Shown: positions 1-11,039, numbered from the stretch's first letter. The stretch: 64,000 nucleotides of DNA from Tetracentron sinense (GCA_015143295.1 CM026562.1:7902041-7966040); one strand, 5' to 3'. A program made the numbers and translations. The notes: generated by a model from the letters alone, not told the origin.

Positions 1-1000
1 AGTGTTATTGCCCATATAGAGTTTATGGTTGCCGGCTTTGATATCATTCATCTCTACAAAATCTTCTTTTATCTTTGCCATGTGTCGAGATGATGCAGAG
101 TCCACCCACCAGGCTTGAGAGTCGCAGTCAGCTAAGAGTAATTCTGACACCACACAAACGATATCTTTAGGTCCTTTATATTTTTCATAATCATTTTGAG
201 GACAATTTGCTTTGTGGTGGCCTGGCTTTCCACATTTAAAACAATTTCCAGCATTATGTTTTCCTCTAAATTTTTCATTTCTCTTTGGAAATTTTTTTCC
301 CTTACGTTTGAAATTCTTCTTATAAGGTTTATATGGTTTTTGCTTTGAAGAAGAAGGTGTTGAGTTTTCCACAAAATAGGACTCATTATTCTTCTTTTTG
401 GCTCTCCTTTGAGCTTCTACGCCCAATAACATAGGAAGAGTTTTCATGGTCACATTTTGACCTGACAAGTTAATGGCTAATACGACCGACTCTCATGAGT
501 TTGGCAAACTGTGTAATACAGTTAACATTTGCATTTTATTAGGAATAAGATTTCCTACAGCCGCTAATTCTTTAGCAATGACAATCATTTTGTTAACATG
601 TTCAGTAAAAGATTCTCCTTCTTTCATACTACTAGTGTTATATTTCTCAATTAAAAATTGGATATATGTTTCAGAAGCAGTTTCATATGATTCTTGTATT
701 GCTTCAAACATAGTTTTTGCTGTCGTATTTTCTTCAAATATAATTTCTAAATTTGGCTTCATAAAAGTAAGCATTATAGATCTTAATCAATTTATCATCT
801 TCAACATATTTATCAAAAATATTTCTAGCTGCTTCACCAGCCCTTAGAGGTGGTTCAGCAGAGTAAGAAGTATCAATAACATATTCTACTTTATCTTGAA
901 ACAAAATATGTCTAATTCTTCTTTTCCATGTTGAATAATTGGTTCAATTTAATCTTTCTGTTTTACTTAATTCAGCACTCACTGTTTTAGATCTCATTAT
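1..1000 (-). pseudogene. Ty1/copia gag-protease region, broken
   Basis: Read on the minus strand this is the 5' part of a copia polyprotein. A UBN2-type gag (retrovirus-like capsid precursor) starts near 1000 with MRSKTVSAEL and runs left. A perfect CX2CX4HX4C zinc knuckle (CFKCGKPGHHKANC) lies at about 208-250, followed by the start of the aspartic protease (WWVDSASSRHM, near 70-110), where DS-A replaces the usual DSGA. The frame is broken at least three times: an in-frame TGA near 945, a 1-nt frameshift near 775-785, and a TGG-to-TGA change near 487. The element continues off the left edge. Its primer site and LTR lie at 2027-2515. It cannot encode an intact protein. Confidence 0.88.
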
Positions 1001-1085
1001 AATTACAGAAAGTTAATGCTAAACAAAAATTCCATAAATAAATTACCAACAAATTTCAGAATTTAAGATATAAAAAATAAGATGA

Positions 1086-1260
1086 GCATGCAATATCAGG
1101 TTTTGATATTTCCGAAAAAATCACCCCAGAAAATTTTCGTTTACTGTAAATATATTTTTCAATTTCAGATTACGGTAATTTTCGTTAATTAAGCATGTAA
1201 TTTCAGATTATGTTATTTCTGAAAAAATCACCTTAGAAAATTTTTGTTTACTGAAACTAA

Positions 1261-1304
<44 letters not shown>

Positions 1305-1348
1305 TATGTATATGTATATTTTAATTTTAGATTACAATAATTTTCATT
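1086..1348. repeat. Two-copy tandem repeat with (TA)n tract
   Basis: Two diverged copies of a unit beginning near AAGCATG(C/T)AAT and ending AATTTTC(G/A)TTAATT lie at about 1086-1191 and 1192-1348. The second copy is longer because it carries a (TA)n/(TATG)n microsatellite at about 1258-1318. It lies in the 5' leader of the minus-strand copia. Confidence 0.7.
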
Positions 1349-2026
1349 AATTAAGCATGCAATATAACCAATCCAAATTTTGGGGTGTTAATAATAAATC
1401 CAAAATTTCCGGATTAGAACGAGTCCACTTGGTTTTTCAAATGCCCAAATCTGAAGCTTTTTAGGAGGAGAAAAAAAAAACGCAGGCTGCCTTTGCCTCT
1501 CTTTGATCTTTGATTTGCAACTTCAGAAATTTGGGATTTGCTTCGTTGATCTGAAGCTTTTCAAGAGGAGAAAATCAAGAAAAAAAATGTTGCTGCTTAC
1601 TCGTCGTTGAATCAGCCGGAAAAAATAAATCCCCTGAAAAAATGGTTGGGGTTGGCGAAGTGTGCACGGTAGTTGGGGTTTTTACCCCTTCTCTTCCGAT
1701 CCTTCTTCTTGATTTTTGGAGTGGTAGAACCGTCGTAATTTGGCCGGCAAAATTGGGGACGGTAGAGATGGGGACAACGGAAACAGAGACAGTTAAAACC
1801 CCCTTTTTTCTTCTCTTTCCTTAATTGTGTATACCCACTAAAATAAGAAAGACTTTTGTCTTTCCTTTTGTGTGAAAAGGACCTTTGGAGAGAGAAAATC
1901 AAAAACCTCTCTTTACTTTTCCTTTCTTACTAATAGGAGAGAGTAAATATTCAGTCAAAAAAAAAGGTGAACACAAGATTCTTTAGGAGGAAGTGATCCG
2001 GTGTAGCACGCCACAAAATAAAATAA

Positions 2027-2038
2027 GCTCTGATACCA
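2027..2038 (-). other. Primer binding site, initiator tRNA-Met type
   Basis: The minus strand reads TGGTATCAGAGC, the standard plant copia primer site complementary to the initiator tRNA-Met 3' end. It sits one base inside the LTR at 2040-2515, so that LTR is the 5' LTR of the element whose gag lies at 1-1000. Confidence 0.9.
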
Positions 2039-2039
2039 A

Positions 2040-2515
2040 TGAAGGGCTACGATGCGAAAACGGAATGATATGATAGCATTTGAAAAAATAAGGATTGTCC
2101 GATCTAAGCTATAACCTTTGTGACGATGCCCAAGGTTGTATGGGGATTTCTCCTTGTAGGATTTTCACACGCTTTTTTTACAAAGCAAAATAGGTAAGTA
2201 GTGGTTTATCCTCCTTTCTTGTGTGTCTTTCCCAAAGAAGGAAAGACCCTTTATATAGAGAATAATAAATCCGTTTGATCATTAATTCTCATAACTTAAT
2301 CAAAGGAAAATGTTACAAGATCTACAGTCTGGATTAAACCAATTTATTGTCTCACCACATCCCTTGGTCAAAACGGTTACCCAGCTTATAAATGTGTTTT
2401 ACTCCAGTCAAACTAGTCGTTGTGGCTGTTGACTTGGTTTTACACCCATTTAATGGTACACTCTGATCAAGCTACCCAATCTGATCAGATGTGCTTCATC
2501 ATCAGACTTCCCACA
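2040..2515 (-). repeat. 5' LTR of minus-strand copia
   Basis: A 476-bp segment that on the minus strand starts TGTGGGAAGTC and ends GCCCTTCA, directly before the primer binding site. A TATA-like TATATAAAGG on the minus strand (near 2249-2258) is a plausible LTR promoter. The outer flank is ATGTC; the partner LTR lies outside the window, so the target duplication cannot be tested. Confidence 0.85.
2249..2258 (-). promoter_or_regulatory. LTR TATA box
   Basis: TATATAAAG-type motif on the minus strand inside the copia 5' LTR, about 210 bp before the LTR's 3' end; the position fits U3/R. Confidence 0.5.
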
Positions 2516-3046
2516 ATGTCAACATGTATATCATGACCATGCATATGCAACATGAGAAAAAAATATTAATATATAATAAATATTTATTTTGCTTTAAAAC
2601 ATAAGTGATGATATTGTGCATGTGAGGTGTATAAATGTATATATGCAATTAAGTTTTACCCAACAGATTGAGACTTTCTATTAATTTGAATTTATTCATC
2701 AACCATGGTTATTCCGATCAAGGGCTTGTAGCCACATGATCCTAAAATTACTGATGCCCGAATGTGGATCTCGAGCATCTGCTTAGAGGTAATCCGTTGC
2801 CTTGTCATGGACATTGATGTCATAGCCCCGGGTAATTTATTATAATACCATGTGTAGTCGAGCTACTGGATATGGGAATAATTGCATAACAACAGCCAGG
2901 TGTATCATTTTATTAATCCCACATGGGCCATATCTAATTGCTCTCATTCACACGGTATTGTATTAACTTATCACCCGAGCTATCACATCAGTGCTAGTTC
3001 GCCAAACCATGTCTCAGTTTTTTGTATTTTAAAATGCATCTTGATC
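2516..3046. other. Intergenic, nothing recognised
   Basis: AT-rich sequence without a credible coding region, LTR end or repeat that I can identify. Confidence 0.5.
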
Positions 3047-3368
3047 CTTTGGGTTGGTTGTATATACAACTTCTTTTTGCAATAAAAATTTGGTTGGAAA
3101 CTGTTTATCTGGAGTAGGAAAACAACAGAGTTTGGTAATCTGCAATTCTTTTCTTGCAGGTTTGATTTCCAAATTTTCTATTGAATGGTAAAAAGAAATG
3201 TTGCCCTTTGGGCTTTGGTTGTATATACAACTTCTTTTTGCAATACAAATTTGGCTGGAAATCGTTTATTTGGAGTAGGAAAACAACAGAGTTTAGTAAT
3301 CTGCAATTCTTTTCTTGCAGGTTTGATTTCCAAATTTTCTATTGAATGGTAAAAAGAAATGTTGCTCC
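3047..3368. repeat. Tandem duplication, period about 161 bp
   Basis: Two near-identical units at about 3047-3207 and 3208-3368. Both contain GGTTGTATATACAACTTC, a TTCTTTTCTTGCAGG splice-acceptor-like string, and end GGTAAAAAGAAATGTTGC. No coding function seen. Confidence 0.85.
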
Positions 3369-3565
3369 TTGATTCTATATTGGTAAATAGTTAACGTACC
3401 CCTCCCTCCCCCGCGGCTCACAAACTGGGTCCACCTAACTCTTCTCTACTCTGTCTTTCTGTGAGCTACTCAATATGAAATGAGTCTCTATTGTCTTTTA
3501 AATAGAACTCAAATCGTGTAGCCCATTGGAAAACTCTTGCTAGATCCGATGGAACAAGGTGCGAC

Positions 3566-4240
3566 TGAACTGTCCTCGAGTTCAATCGCGATTGGATTTG
3601 ATCCCATCTCAGCCCGGCTTGTGTATTGATGCATATTGCTTAACATGGGTACTATGAAACACCAATAAACGCACATCCCATGAATTGCAATTGTTAAATC
3701 AACAAACCAAAAGGTGATTAGAGTGTGTTTTAATTTTGTTGGTGAAGACATCGACGAGTGTGAAGACAATCCCTGCGAAGGGCTTTGCCACAATACAATT
3801 GGAAACTATAGCTGCTCTTGTAAAGCTGGCTACCATGGCGATGGCCGAAAGGATGGGAGCGGTTGTACCCCAAATACTTTTCAAGTGATCATCGTTGTCT
3901 CAGGTACTTACTCTCTTAATCACACCCAAGTAAAACTAGGCATATACGTACCTTTATGAGTTGTTTTGAAAATCATCAATGTGAAGGCATTTGGTTGAAG
4001 AGAATGATAAAACATTTAAAACTGGCTCTCAATGCAGGAATTGGTCTAGGCTTTTTGTTTCTATTTGCTTCCAGTTAGTGGTTATATTGGGCACTCAAGA
4101 GAACAAGGCTTATCAAACTTCGAGAGAAATTCTTCCAGCAAAATGGATGGCATAGAGGTATAAAGGTGTATCGGAGATTTCTTATCAAAGTTCGTGGTTA
4201 TGTTGGGCACTCAACAGCAGCAAATTGCTAGGCTCATGTA
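3566..4240 (+). pseudogene. WAK-like receptor fragment (EGF-Ca exon plus TM)
   Basis: A partial copy of the middle of the WAK-like gene at 5002-11039. An EGF-Ca exon (about 3748-3903, 156 bp like the true exon 2) encodes [19 protein letters not shown] and keeps a TCAG|GTACTT donor. The copied intron and the start of the TM exon (from about 4038) follow, encoding [13 protein letters not shown], then an in-frame TAG where the intact copy has TCG (Ser). Past about 4140 the sequence is scrambled relative to the gene and the kinase domain is absent. Homology begins in the intron near 3566 and matches 9426 onward. It is a non-functional local duplication. Confidence 0.88.
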
Positions 4241-4299
4241 TGCATTTGAAATTGCAGGAAGGTCAATTTTTGGTACTTTTGTTGAGAAAGGATTATTGT

Positions 4300-5001
4300 G
4301 GAGCATCTCAGAACCAACCATGTACAAAATAAGGGAACTTTTGCGCCCCCCCCCATAAGTTTTTGTTTTAGGAACAAAGTCCTGTACGGTTATAACCAGT
4401 CCGGACTCGGTGGGTGAATTTTAACCACAGTTAAGGGGTATCAAAAGGGACACTTGACAACCTCAACGGCATACCGGGCACCCTCGGATCCAGTTATGGT
4501 TGTAGAAGATTTGGTTTCTTTGTTTATTTTTATTATAATATAGAGTTAAGTTCCCTTTTTTTTTTTTTTTTTTGCCTTACACTAAAAAATGTCATTGCTT
4601 AGGACATGATTTGGAAATTTTTCCCGACGAGGGTATATATTCCTATTTTACCCTAATAGTGTTTGGTATAAGTTCCATTCCATCCCCCTCAAATGATGTA
4701 AATGCACTGATAAGTCTGATAGACACCACGTCAAGTCGCCCTATTATCCCCAATATTTCTCCGTAAATGAAAGAAAAGAGAGTGCCCTAAGCCAATGGGC
4801 TGCTCATTTTTTTGGTTAAAGGATCAGCACACCTAATTACTTTTACAAAGTGAGACCTAAGGTTATTGGGAAATTGATGACCAAGTCAAATAAGGTAGCG
4901 ATGGACTTTTCTTCGAAGATTAAATAAGGGAAGAGATTTCAGTTGGTGTATCCCAGGCCCTAATCACATCTCTACTACTAGCAGTAGCACATGAACAAAA
5001 G
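4300..5001. other. Intergenic region upstream of the WAK-like gene
   Basis: Contains a C9 run near 4346, a T17-18 tract near 4557-4573 and low-complexity AT-rich sequence. No clear TATA box or coding segment identified. The WAK promoter should lie here. Confidence 0.5.
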
Positions 5002-5623
5002 ATGAAACAAATTACAAGTGCAGCCATGCTACTTCTGTATTTTATTCATCTCATCCTAGTAACCATAACGGCAAAGAATCTGACATCACAAACGTTGCTC
5101 GGCTGCCGAACCAATTGTGGTAGCGTGAGCATACCGTATCCGTTCGGCATCAGAGAAGACTGCTATCTGGATGTTGGGTTCAGCATAACTTGCGATGAAC
5201 ATGATCTTAGCAACCCCTTACCATTCCTTGGAACTGGTAACATTGAGGTTCTAAACATACATCATGACGCTCAAGTGCTTATCAATGGCCGGTATGCCGT
5301 GGACTGCTACAATTCGGGCGGTAAGAGACTCGAAAATATAAATGCCTGGACGGATTTGAGTGAAAGTCCATTCTGGTTCTCGGCCACCCACAATATATTC
5401 ACGGCCATCGGATGCGACACTATCGCTTTCTTCAGCAAGATTTCGTAAGCGGGTGTGTATCCTTTTGCAACGATAAAGAAAGTGTAATGGAGGGGTCCTG
5501 CTCCGGTATCGGTTGTTGCCAGATCACCATTCCCCCGAAACTTAAGAGGTTTAACGTTACCCTTGAGAGCAATGACAACCACAATCAGTCCTGGAACTAC
5601 AATCCTTGCAGCTATGGCTTCCT
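5002..5623 (+). CDS. WAK-like exon 1, 5' part (signal peptide, GUB_WAK)
   Basis: Starts MKQITSAAMLLLYFIHL, a hydrophobic signal peptide of about 24 residues. The galacturonan-binding domain follows: CRTNCGSVSIPYPFGI at residues ~35-50 is the family signature, then YAVDCYNSGG and IGCDTIAFF. The frame breaks between 5424 and 5446: upstream codons run into TAA at 5446, while the conserved continuation QQDFVSGCVSFCNDKE is in the next frame, consistent with one missing base. The second frame continues to NPCSYGF at 5623, where the LTR insertion begins. Confidence 0.88.
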
Positions 5624-7802
5624 TGAAAGTATGCCACTTTCTAATTTTAGAAACATAGTTCTTGGGGGGCATACATCGAATCCCAAGATCTGACTAAGAT
5701 TCTAATTGATATTATTCAATGAAGGTTAGAATAACATTCACCTTTGCGACTTTGAAATTGTTAAGTCAAATCCACATAAGAATAGTACTCGCAAAATTTC
5801 ACAAGTGTCAAGTCTCCTGTCGATTCACACGAACCTTCTTTTTCCTTTAAAGCTTTCTCTAATGGAAGCTAATGGCTCTTCCAAATTCCATGCTCTTTTA
5901 TCTTTTCTTCTTTTCTTTGATCCAAGAATCTTTCTTGATCAAACAAGATCCAATCTTGATCTTCAAAGAACTTGTTCTTGATCATCAAGATCAAAAACTA
6001 AACAAAAAGGAAGAAGGGGAATGGTGACCGTACACCCTCAAAGGGGGAGAGGGCTGGGCGTAAACTTGAGGAGAGGGAGAGAATAAAAAATTCTACAGAA
6101 TTATATTATTTAAAGGGCTGGGCATCCACTCCTTTATATAAGTTCCCTCTTGGTTGCTTGAATTGTAATCCAATTATAATTCATTAACCTTATCCTAATC
6201 TAATTAGGATTCCTCAATAGTTTCCTTTATTCATTATTCTCCTAATCCAATTAGGATTAATCTTAAAAGAAACTAACCTTATCCATTAGTAACTAATCTT
6301 ATCCTTATCCAATAAGGAATCTTGAATTAGTAACTAACTAATGGAATCCCTAACAATTAGGGAATCTTTAATTAGTAACTAACTAACTAACTAACTAACC
6401 TTATCCAATAAGGTGTTAATTAATTAGAAACTAATTAAACTAAAACTTCCTCCATGAAGTGGGCATCCCACCCTAGGTGGGTCCCACCCCACACGCCTAA
6501 AGGATTTCCAAAACCCTCTTGGTCACTTGAATTATTCTTTTATAATAATTCCCAATGGGTCCTACCCATTTGGTTTTTCACATCCAATGCGATTCCAGCT
6601 TTTAGAGCTTCACTATACCATATAGTGATTACTTAGAGAAATTAATTAATTTAATTATTAATTAAATTAAATACTTTCAGAAGGTCCTTGTGTGTGGGAT
6701 CTAAAGGGATCTCCTATTTCCGGCTGTGGGACCAAGTACTCAACCTTTTGGTTAAAGCATTGTTACTAGGAAACACCTTTCCTACACTCCATTAGGATTA
6801 TAGAATTTTATCTATATCCCTGGACCTCCACCAATCACAATTAACGTCCATTAACACAATGTGATTAATCTCCAGAAATTAGAGAATTGCTTGTAAGTAC
6901 CATCTCACAATATATTTACAAATAAATCATTCCACATTCCGATATCACTTGTAAGCTTTCAGGATTGGAACAATTCAACTGTCTTAGTCCCTAGCTTATG
7001 AATAGAACTATTTCTCATTATTACTTTTTCATTAAACTAAACCTCCAAAACACGAAGAAACATTAGAAAAGAACTGACACATATATATATATACTTTTCC
7101 ATATTAAAAATATCAACTTCGATAAAAACCATTTTACCGAAAAGCACCAGTCCTGGATTTAACAATTCAGTTCAACAAGTATCACCTTGATATCATTATC
7201 TCCAATTAAGGAGTTGTGGATTCCTTACTGAGTGTTTACACACTTCTCCAAACATTGTGTACATGACCCAACATACCCGGAGTTACTCCTGTGTATTGGA
7301 CATTGCCGACTGACACATCAAAGCCATATAGACAGATGTCTGAGAAGATGTTAACCTCTCAGGTCTAAGGACAATTTGTCAAATGGATAACCCTAATACA
7401 ATCTGACAGTGTATTCCATAGGGTATCCACTAGTGACCCCATTCAGTATTATGTACTTACTACATATACTCACATGTTAGTCAAGAGTCACTACTCTCTG
7501 TGAATGAGATTCATCACACTATCTCATAGAACTACACATGTGCAAGCCATGATGAAGTACGGCGCCCAACCAGTACTCTAGAGGCTTCGAACAATATTAG
7601 GTTTACAAGGAACTGGAAAATCATATCTCCTCGCAACCTTTGCATGATTTTCCTACAATGTTACCTATGGAACTTTATGTCATCATCATATGAGACAGTA
7701 ATTAATATAAATACCCTTTATAATTAGTTGTGTGAATATGATGCTTGTTTAATCAACATAGAAAAGTCTCTTATTGACTTTCGAAGGCATATATGTCCAA
7801 CA
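5624..7802 (-). mobile_element. Solo LTR inserted in WAK exon 1
   Basis: The inserted 2179 bp read TGTTGGACATATATGCC... on the minus strand and end ...GGCATACTTTCA, so they have TG...CA ends. They are flanked by a perfect 5-bp target duplication TTCCT (5619-5623 and 7803-7807). Removing the insert and one TTCCT restores the reading frame SYGF-LAEKEWFNF. No gag or pol coding and no internal second LTR were seen, so a solo LTR is the simplest reading; a non-autonomous LARD or TRIM is the alternative. A related truncated copy lies at 21519-23345. Confidence 0.88.
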
Positions 7803-8055
7803 TTCCTGGCCGAAAAAGAATGGTTCAACTTCACATTATCGGATCTCGCCGCTGATGGTTACGTGGATAGAGAAAATATTCCTGTGGTGCTGGACTGGGC
7901 GATCGGAAACAAAACATGTGAGGAAGTTCGAAGAGAAGAATCGGCTTCTCTTGCTTGTGCTGCAAATAGCGACTGCACCACCAATGGCCCTGGATATCGG
8001 TGTTACTGCAACAAAGGTTACCTAGGGAACCCATATCTTTCCCAAGGATGCCAAG
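7803..8055 (+). CDS. WAK-like exon 1, 3' part (EGF domain)
   Basis: After the LTR the exon resumes with LAEKEWFNFTLSDLAADG, the C-terminal part of the WAK extracellular region, then a Cys-rich EGF module (CAANSDCTTNGPGYRCYC, CNKGYLGNPYLSQGCQ). It ends at a good donor CCAAG|GTAACT with one base of the next codon; joining to ACATC at 9591 gives GCQ-DINEC, the typical WAK EGF/EGF-Ca junction. Confidence 0.9.
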
Positions 8056-8411
8056 GTAACTCCATATTTTATATTTCCAATTCGTAGCTTAAAAAGTGAT
8101 CCTTTGGTTCTCCATAGCTCTATTCTCCCCTTTTGGGGCAAGAAGAATAGAATTCTGTGTAGTACTGCAATACCTTGTCTTCTTGCCCTTCAGAGGAGTG
8201 AGGAATGTCAGCCCTACTCTCACCCTCACCAACCTCATGTCCAATTTGTAATAATTAAATCACTTTCTCATGTTACATGGACAGGTGGTTGGTAGGGGGT
8301 AAAAGTAGGAGTTGATTCAAGAGTAGGGATAACATAGTAGCACTATTCAAGGAAGGTCAGGGAGTGAGATCCCAAAAAAAAAAAAAAATTAAGGGAAATA
8401 CTAGTTAGACA

Positions 8412-8542
8412 GCAAAGTGCCGAGACCACATTGAGACCGTGCATGAGTGGATCTCAAAAAAATAATATCAGATTTTTGAAAATTTTAAGATCCGTTCATC
8501 ACATGGGTGGTCTCGATGTGGTCTTGGCCTTTTGTGGTCTAA
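8412..8542. mobile_element. MITE-like foldback in WAK intron
   Basis: Imperfect inverted repeats: GCCGAGACCACATTGAGACC on the left pairs with GCCAAGACCACATCGAGACC in reverse complement on the right. An 8-bp direct repeat AGCAAAGT lies just outside each end. A second, more diverged member is at 8815-8985. Confidence 0.6.
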
Positions 8543-8814
8543 GTAGCAAAGTCCAAAAATTCAATAATTCCTAAGATTTAACAATATGAGGTTGAGCTCC
8601 AATTTGTGGACTGAGCTCGAGATTTGGATCACATGCAGTCAATTGCACACGAACTCTCCCCAAAATCAATCTCACCCACGTATCAACCCGTGTCCTCTTT
8701 TAACCCCTATTAGCTATGGTTAAAATTTACTAATTCGTAAGATTCAACAATATAATCTTGGTTTTTTGGAAAAAAAATTATCAAAACATAAATGTTAAAA
8801 AAATGGGAAATGCT

Positions 8815-8985
8815 TTTGAGACCGCATAAGAGGCGAGACCTCCGAGACCTCGCCCATGTGCCCGTGATTTCCAGTGGGGCCCACCATGTGATGATGGGCC
8901 CCTCCTAAAATCTTGTGCACATGCGCAAGGTCTTAAAGGTCTCGGCCCTAATGTGGTCTCAGTAGCAAAGTCCTAAAAAAAATTA
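8815..8985. mobile_element. Second MITE-like foldback in WAK intron
   Basis: Ends resemble the element at 8412-8542: GAGACCGCATAAGAGG on the left, and on the right GGTCTCGGCCCTAATGTGG, which pairs as an imperfect inverted repeat, followed by TCAGTAGCAAAGTCC. Target duplication unclear. Confidence 0.5.
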
Positions 8986-9105
8986 ACCAGAGTATAATAC
9001 AATTTTTTCTAAACACTTAGATTATATTGTTGAATATTAAAGGGTTAGTAAATCTTAAAACATTTAATAAGAGTTAAAAAAAAAAAAACACATGTTGACC
9101 TATGG

Positions 9106-9300
9106 CCTTGGATTGTCTCTGGCGAAGCCAGAAAGGGCTTGTCTCGGGTTCCATAGAATAGGTGACAAGTGGTGGAGAAGTCAAATTCATGGGGTCATGA
9201 TTTTGACTTCTCCACACATATTAAGACATGTGGTCATAAATGTACGAGAATAAGGGGGAGAGATATCAAATGAGGAGAAGTCAAAATCATGGGGGAAAAA
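9106..9300. repeat. Half copy of the foldback repeat at 25011
   Basis: Matches the left portion of 25011-25231, starting GGATTGTCTCTGGCGAAGCC and continuing through AGAATAGGTGACAAGTGGTGG. The right inverted repeat is missing, so this copy is truncated. Confidence 0.75.
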
Positions 9301-9590
9301 ATGGTTGAACTCGGAGTGAGTTGATTCACAATTGACTGTGATCCAATCTCACGCTGACAGTTTTGCATTTATTTAGATTGATGAAACCTAAGGGTTAGTA
9401 AGTGTTAACCACAGTTAATAGGGACTGGCCTATGAACTCTCCTCGAGTTCAGTGGCGATTGGCTTTGATCCCATCTCAGCCCGGCTTGTGTATTGATGCA
9501 TATTGCTTAACATGGGTATGAAACACCAACAAACGCACATCCCATGAATTGCAATTGTTAATCGAGTGTGTTTTAATTTTGTTGGTGAAG

Positions 9591-9746
9591 ACATCAACGA
9601 GTGTGCAGACAATCCCTGCGAAGGGATTTGCCACAATACAATTGGAAACTATAGCTGCTCTTGTAAAGATGGCTACCATGGCGATGGCAGAAAGAATGGG
9701 AGCGGTTGTACCCCAGATACTTTTCCAGTGATCATCGTTGTCTCAG
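9591..9746 (+). CDS. WAK-like exon 2 (EGF-Ca)
   Basis: A 156-bp exon encoding a calcium-binding EGF domain: DINECADNPCEGICHNTIG opens with the D-I-N-E-C calcium ligand signature, then YSCSCKDGYHGDG and the final Cys in SGCTPDTF. Six cysteines are in EGF order. Flanked by AG acceptor (GGTGAAG) and GTACTT donor. Its near-identical twin lies at 3748-3903. Confidence 0.93.
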
Positions 9747-9861
9747 GTACTTACTCTCTTAATTACACCCAAGTAAAACTAGGCATATACGTACCTTTAT
9801 GAGTTGTTTTGAAAATCATCAATGTGAAGGCATTTGGTTGAAGAGAATGATATCAATGCAG

Positions 9862-11039
9862 GAATTGGTCTAGGCTTTTTGTTTCTATTTGCTTCCAGTT
9901 CGTGGTTATATTGGGCACTCAAGAGAAGAAGGCTTATAAAACTTCGAGAGAAATTCTTCCAGCAAAATGGAGGTATGGTATTACAGCAGCAAATTGCTAG
10001 GCATAGAGGTGTATCGGAGATGGCAAAGATCTTCACTATACAAGACATGAAAAAGGCAACCAACAACTACCATGAGAGTCGAGTTCTTGGCCAGGGAGGC
10101 TACGGTACGGTTTACAAAGGAATTCTACCAGATAACAGAGTAGTCGCCATTAAAAAGTCCAAAATTATGAACCAAAGCCAAATTATACAGTTCATAAATG
10201 AAGTGGACATTCTTTCTCAAATCAACCACAGAAATGTGGTGAAGCTCTTGGGTTGTTGTTTAGAGACAGAGGTTCCCTTGTTGGTTTATGAATTCATTTC
10301 CAACGGAACCCTCTTCGAGCACATTCACGATGAGAGGCACGCAACATCTCTTTCATTGGAAAACCGTTTAAGGATCGCCGCCGAGACTGCTGGATCACTA
10401 TCCTACTTGCACTCGGCACACTCCATTCCGATTCTTCACAGAGATGTCAAGTCTGCCAATATACTCTTGGATGATAACTACACAGCAAAAGTGTCTGATT
10501 TTGGAGCTTCAAGGTTGGTTCCTCTGGAGGAAACTCAAATGACGACACTGGTTCAAGGTACCTTAGGATACTTGGATCCAGAATGCTTTCAAACAGGTCA
10601 ACTGACGGATAAAAGCGATGTTTATAGCTTTGGCGTTGTTCTTGCTGAGCTCCTGACTGGGGAGAAGCCGCTATCGCCAGATAGAAGCGAGGAGCATAGG
10701 AGTCTAGCTATGTACTTCATTGCTTCCATGAAAGAAAATCGCCTCTTTCAGATTCTCGAGGATCGAGTTGTGAACGAGGGGCAGAGAGAGCAACTAGTGG
10801 CGGTTGCTGAGCTTACAAGGAGATGCCTGAAGGTGAAGGGGGAGGAAAGGCCGACAATGAAGCAAGTGGCTGCAGAACTGGACGGGCTGAGAAAGTTCCA
10901 AGAGCATCCATGGGTACAAGGGAAGCAGGAGGAAACTGAGAGTTTGCTAGGTGAACCATCTAATCGTTTGGTTGGCAATGCTAGTGGTCAAGACAGTATG
11001 GAGAGCCAGTTCCTGATGTCACTGGAAATTGCACGATAA
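9862..11039 (+). CDS. WAK-like exon 3 (TM and Ser/Thr kinase)
   Basis: The exon begins after AATGCAG with [18 protein letters not shown], a single membrane span, then the basic stop-transfer KRRRLIKLR. The kinase domain has [12 protein letters not shown] (ATP loop), VAIKK (catalytic Lys), [12 protein letters not shown] (catalytic loop, RD type), [14 protein letters not shown] (activation and P+1 loops) and [15 protein letters not shown]. All catalytic residues are present, so this exon alone would be active-type. It ends at TAA 11037-11039 after a C-terminal tail. An in-frame ATG upstream (9834) lies in the intron and is not the start. Confidence 0.95.

Larger units (their letters stand above)
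8056..9590 (+). other. WAK-like intron 1
   Basis: A 1535-bp intron with GT...AG ends. It holds two related foldback MITE-like segments (8412-8542 and 8815-8985) and half of a dispersed repeat (about 9106-9300) whose complete version lies at 25011-25231. The last 165 bp are copied at 3566 upstream of the gene. Confidence 0.8.
5002..11039 (+). pseudogene. Wall-associated kinase-like receptor gene, disrupted
   Basis: Three-exon WAK/WAKL gene: exon 1 5002-8055 (signal peptide, GUB_WAK galacturonan-binding domain, first EGF), exon 2 9591-9746 (EGF-Ca), exon 3 9862-11039 (TM and kinase). Family members are plasma-membrane receptors that bind pectin or cell-wall fragments outside and signal through a cytosolic Ser/Thr kinase. 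Splice phases agree throughout: CAAG|GTAACT joins GAAG|ACATC, and TCAG|GTACTT joins GCAG|GAATTGG. Two lesions prevent a full product: a 1-nt frameshift near 5424-5446 and a 2179-bp solo LTR at 5624-7802 in exon 1. Exons 2 and 3 are open and well conserved, so inactivation seems recent. Family assignment is secure; the exact orthologue is not determinable here. Confidence 0.9.

Noticed and set aside
1612..1902. Open frame of 96 codons on the minus strand
   Set aside because: Low-complexity basic sequence in a copia leader with no domain; overlaps an open frame on the other strand.
5624..7802. Whole 2.18-kb insert as a MITE or DNA transposon
   Set aside because: A 5-bp target duplication and TG…CA ends fit an LTR; inverted repeats beyond a few bases are not seen.
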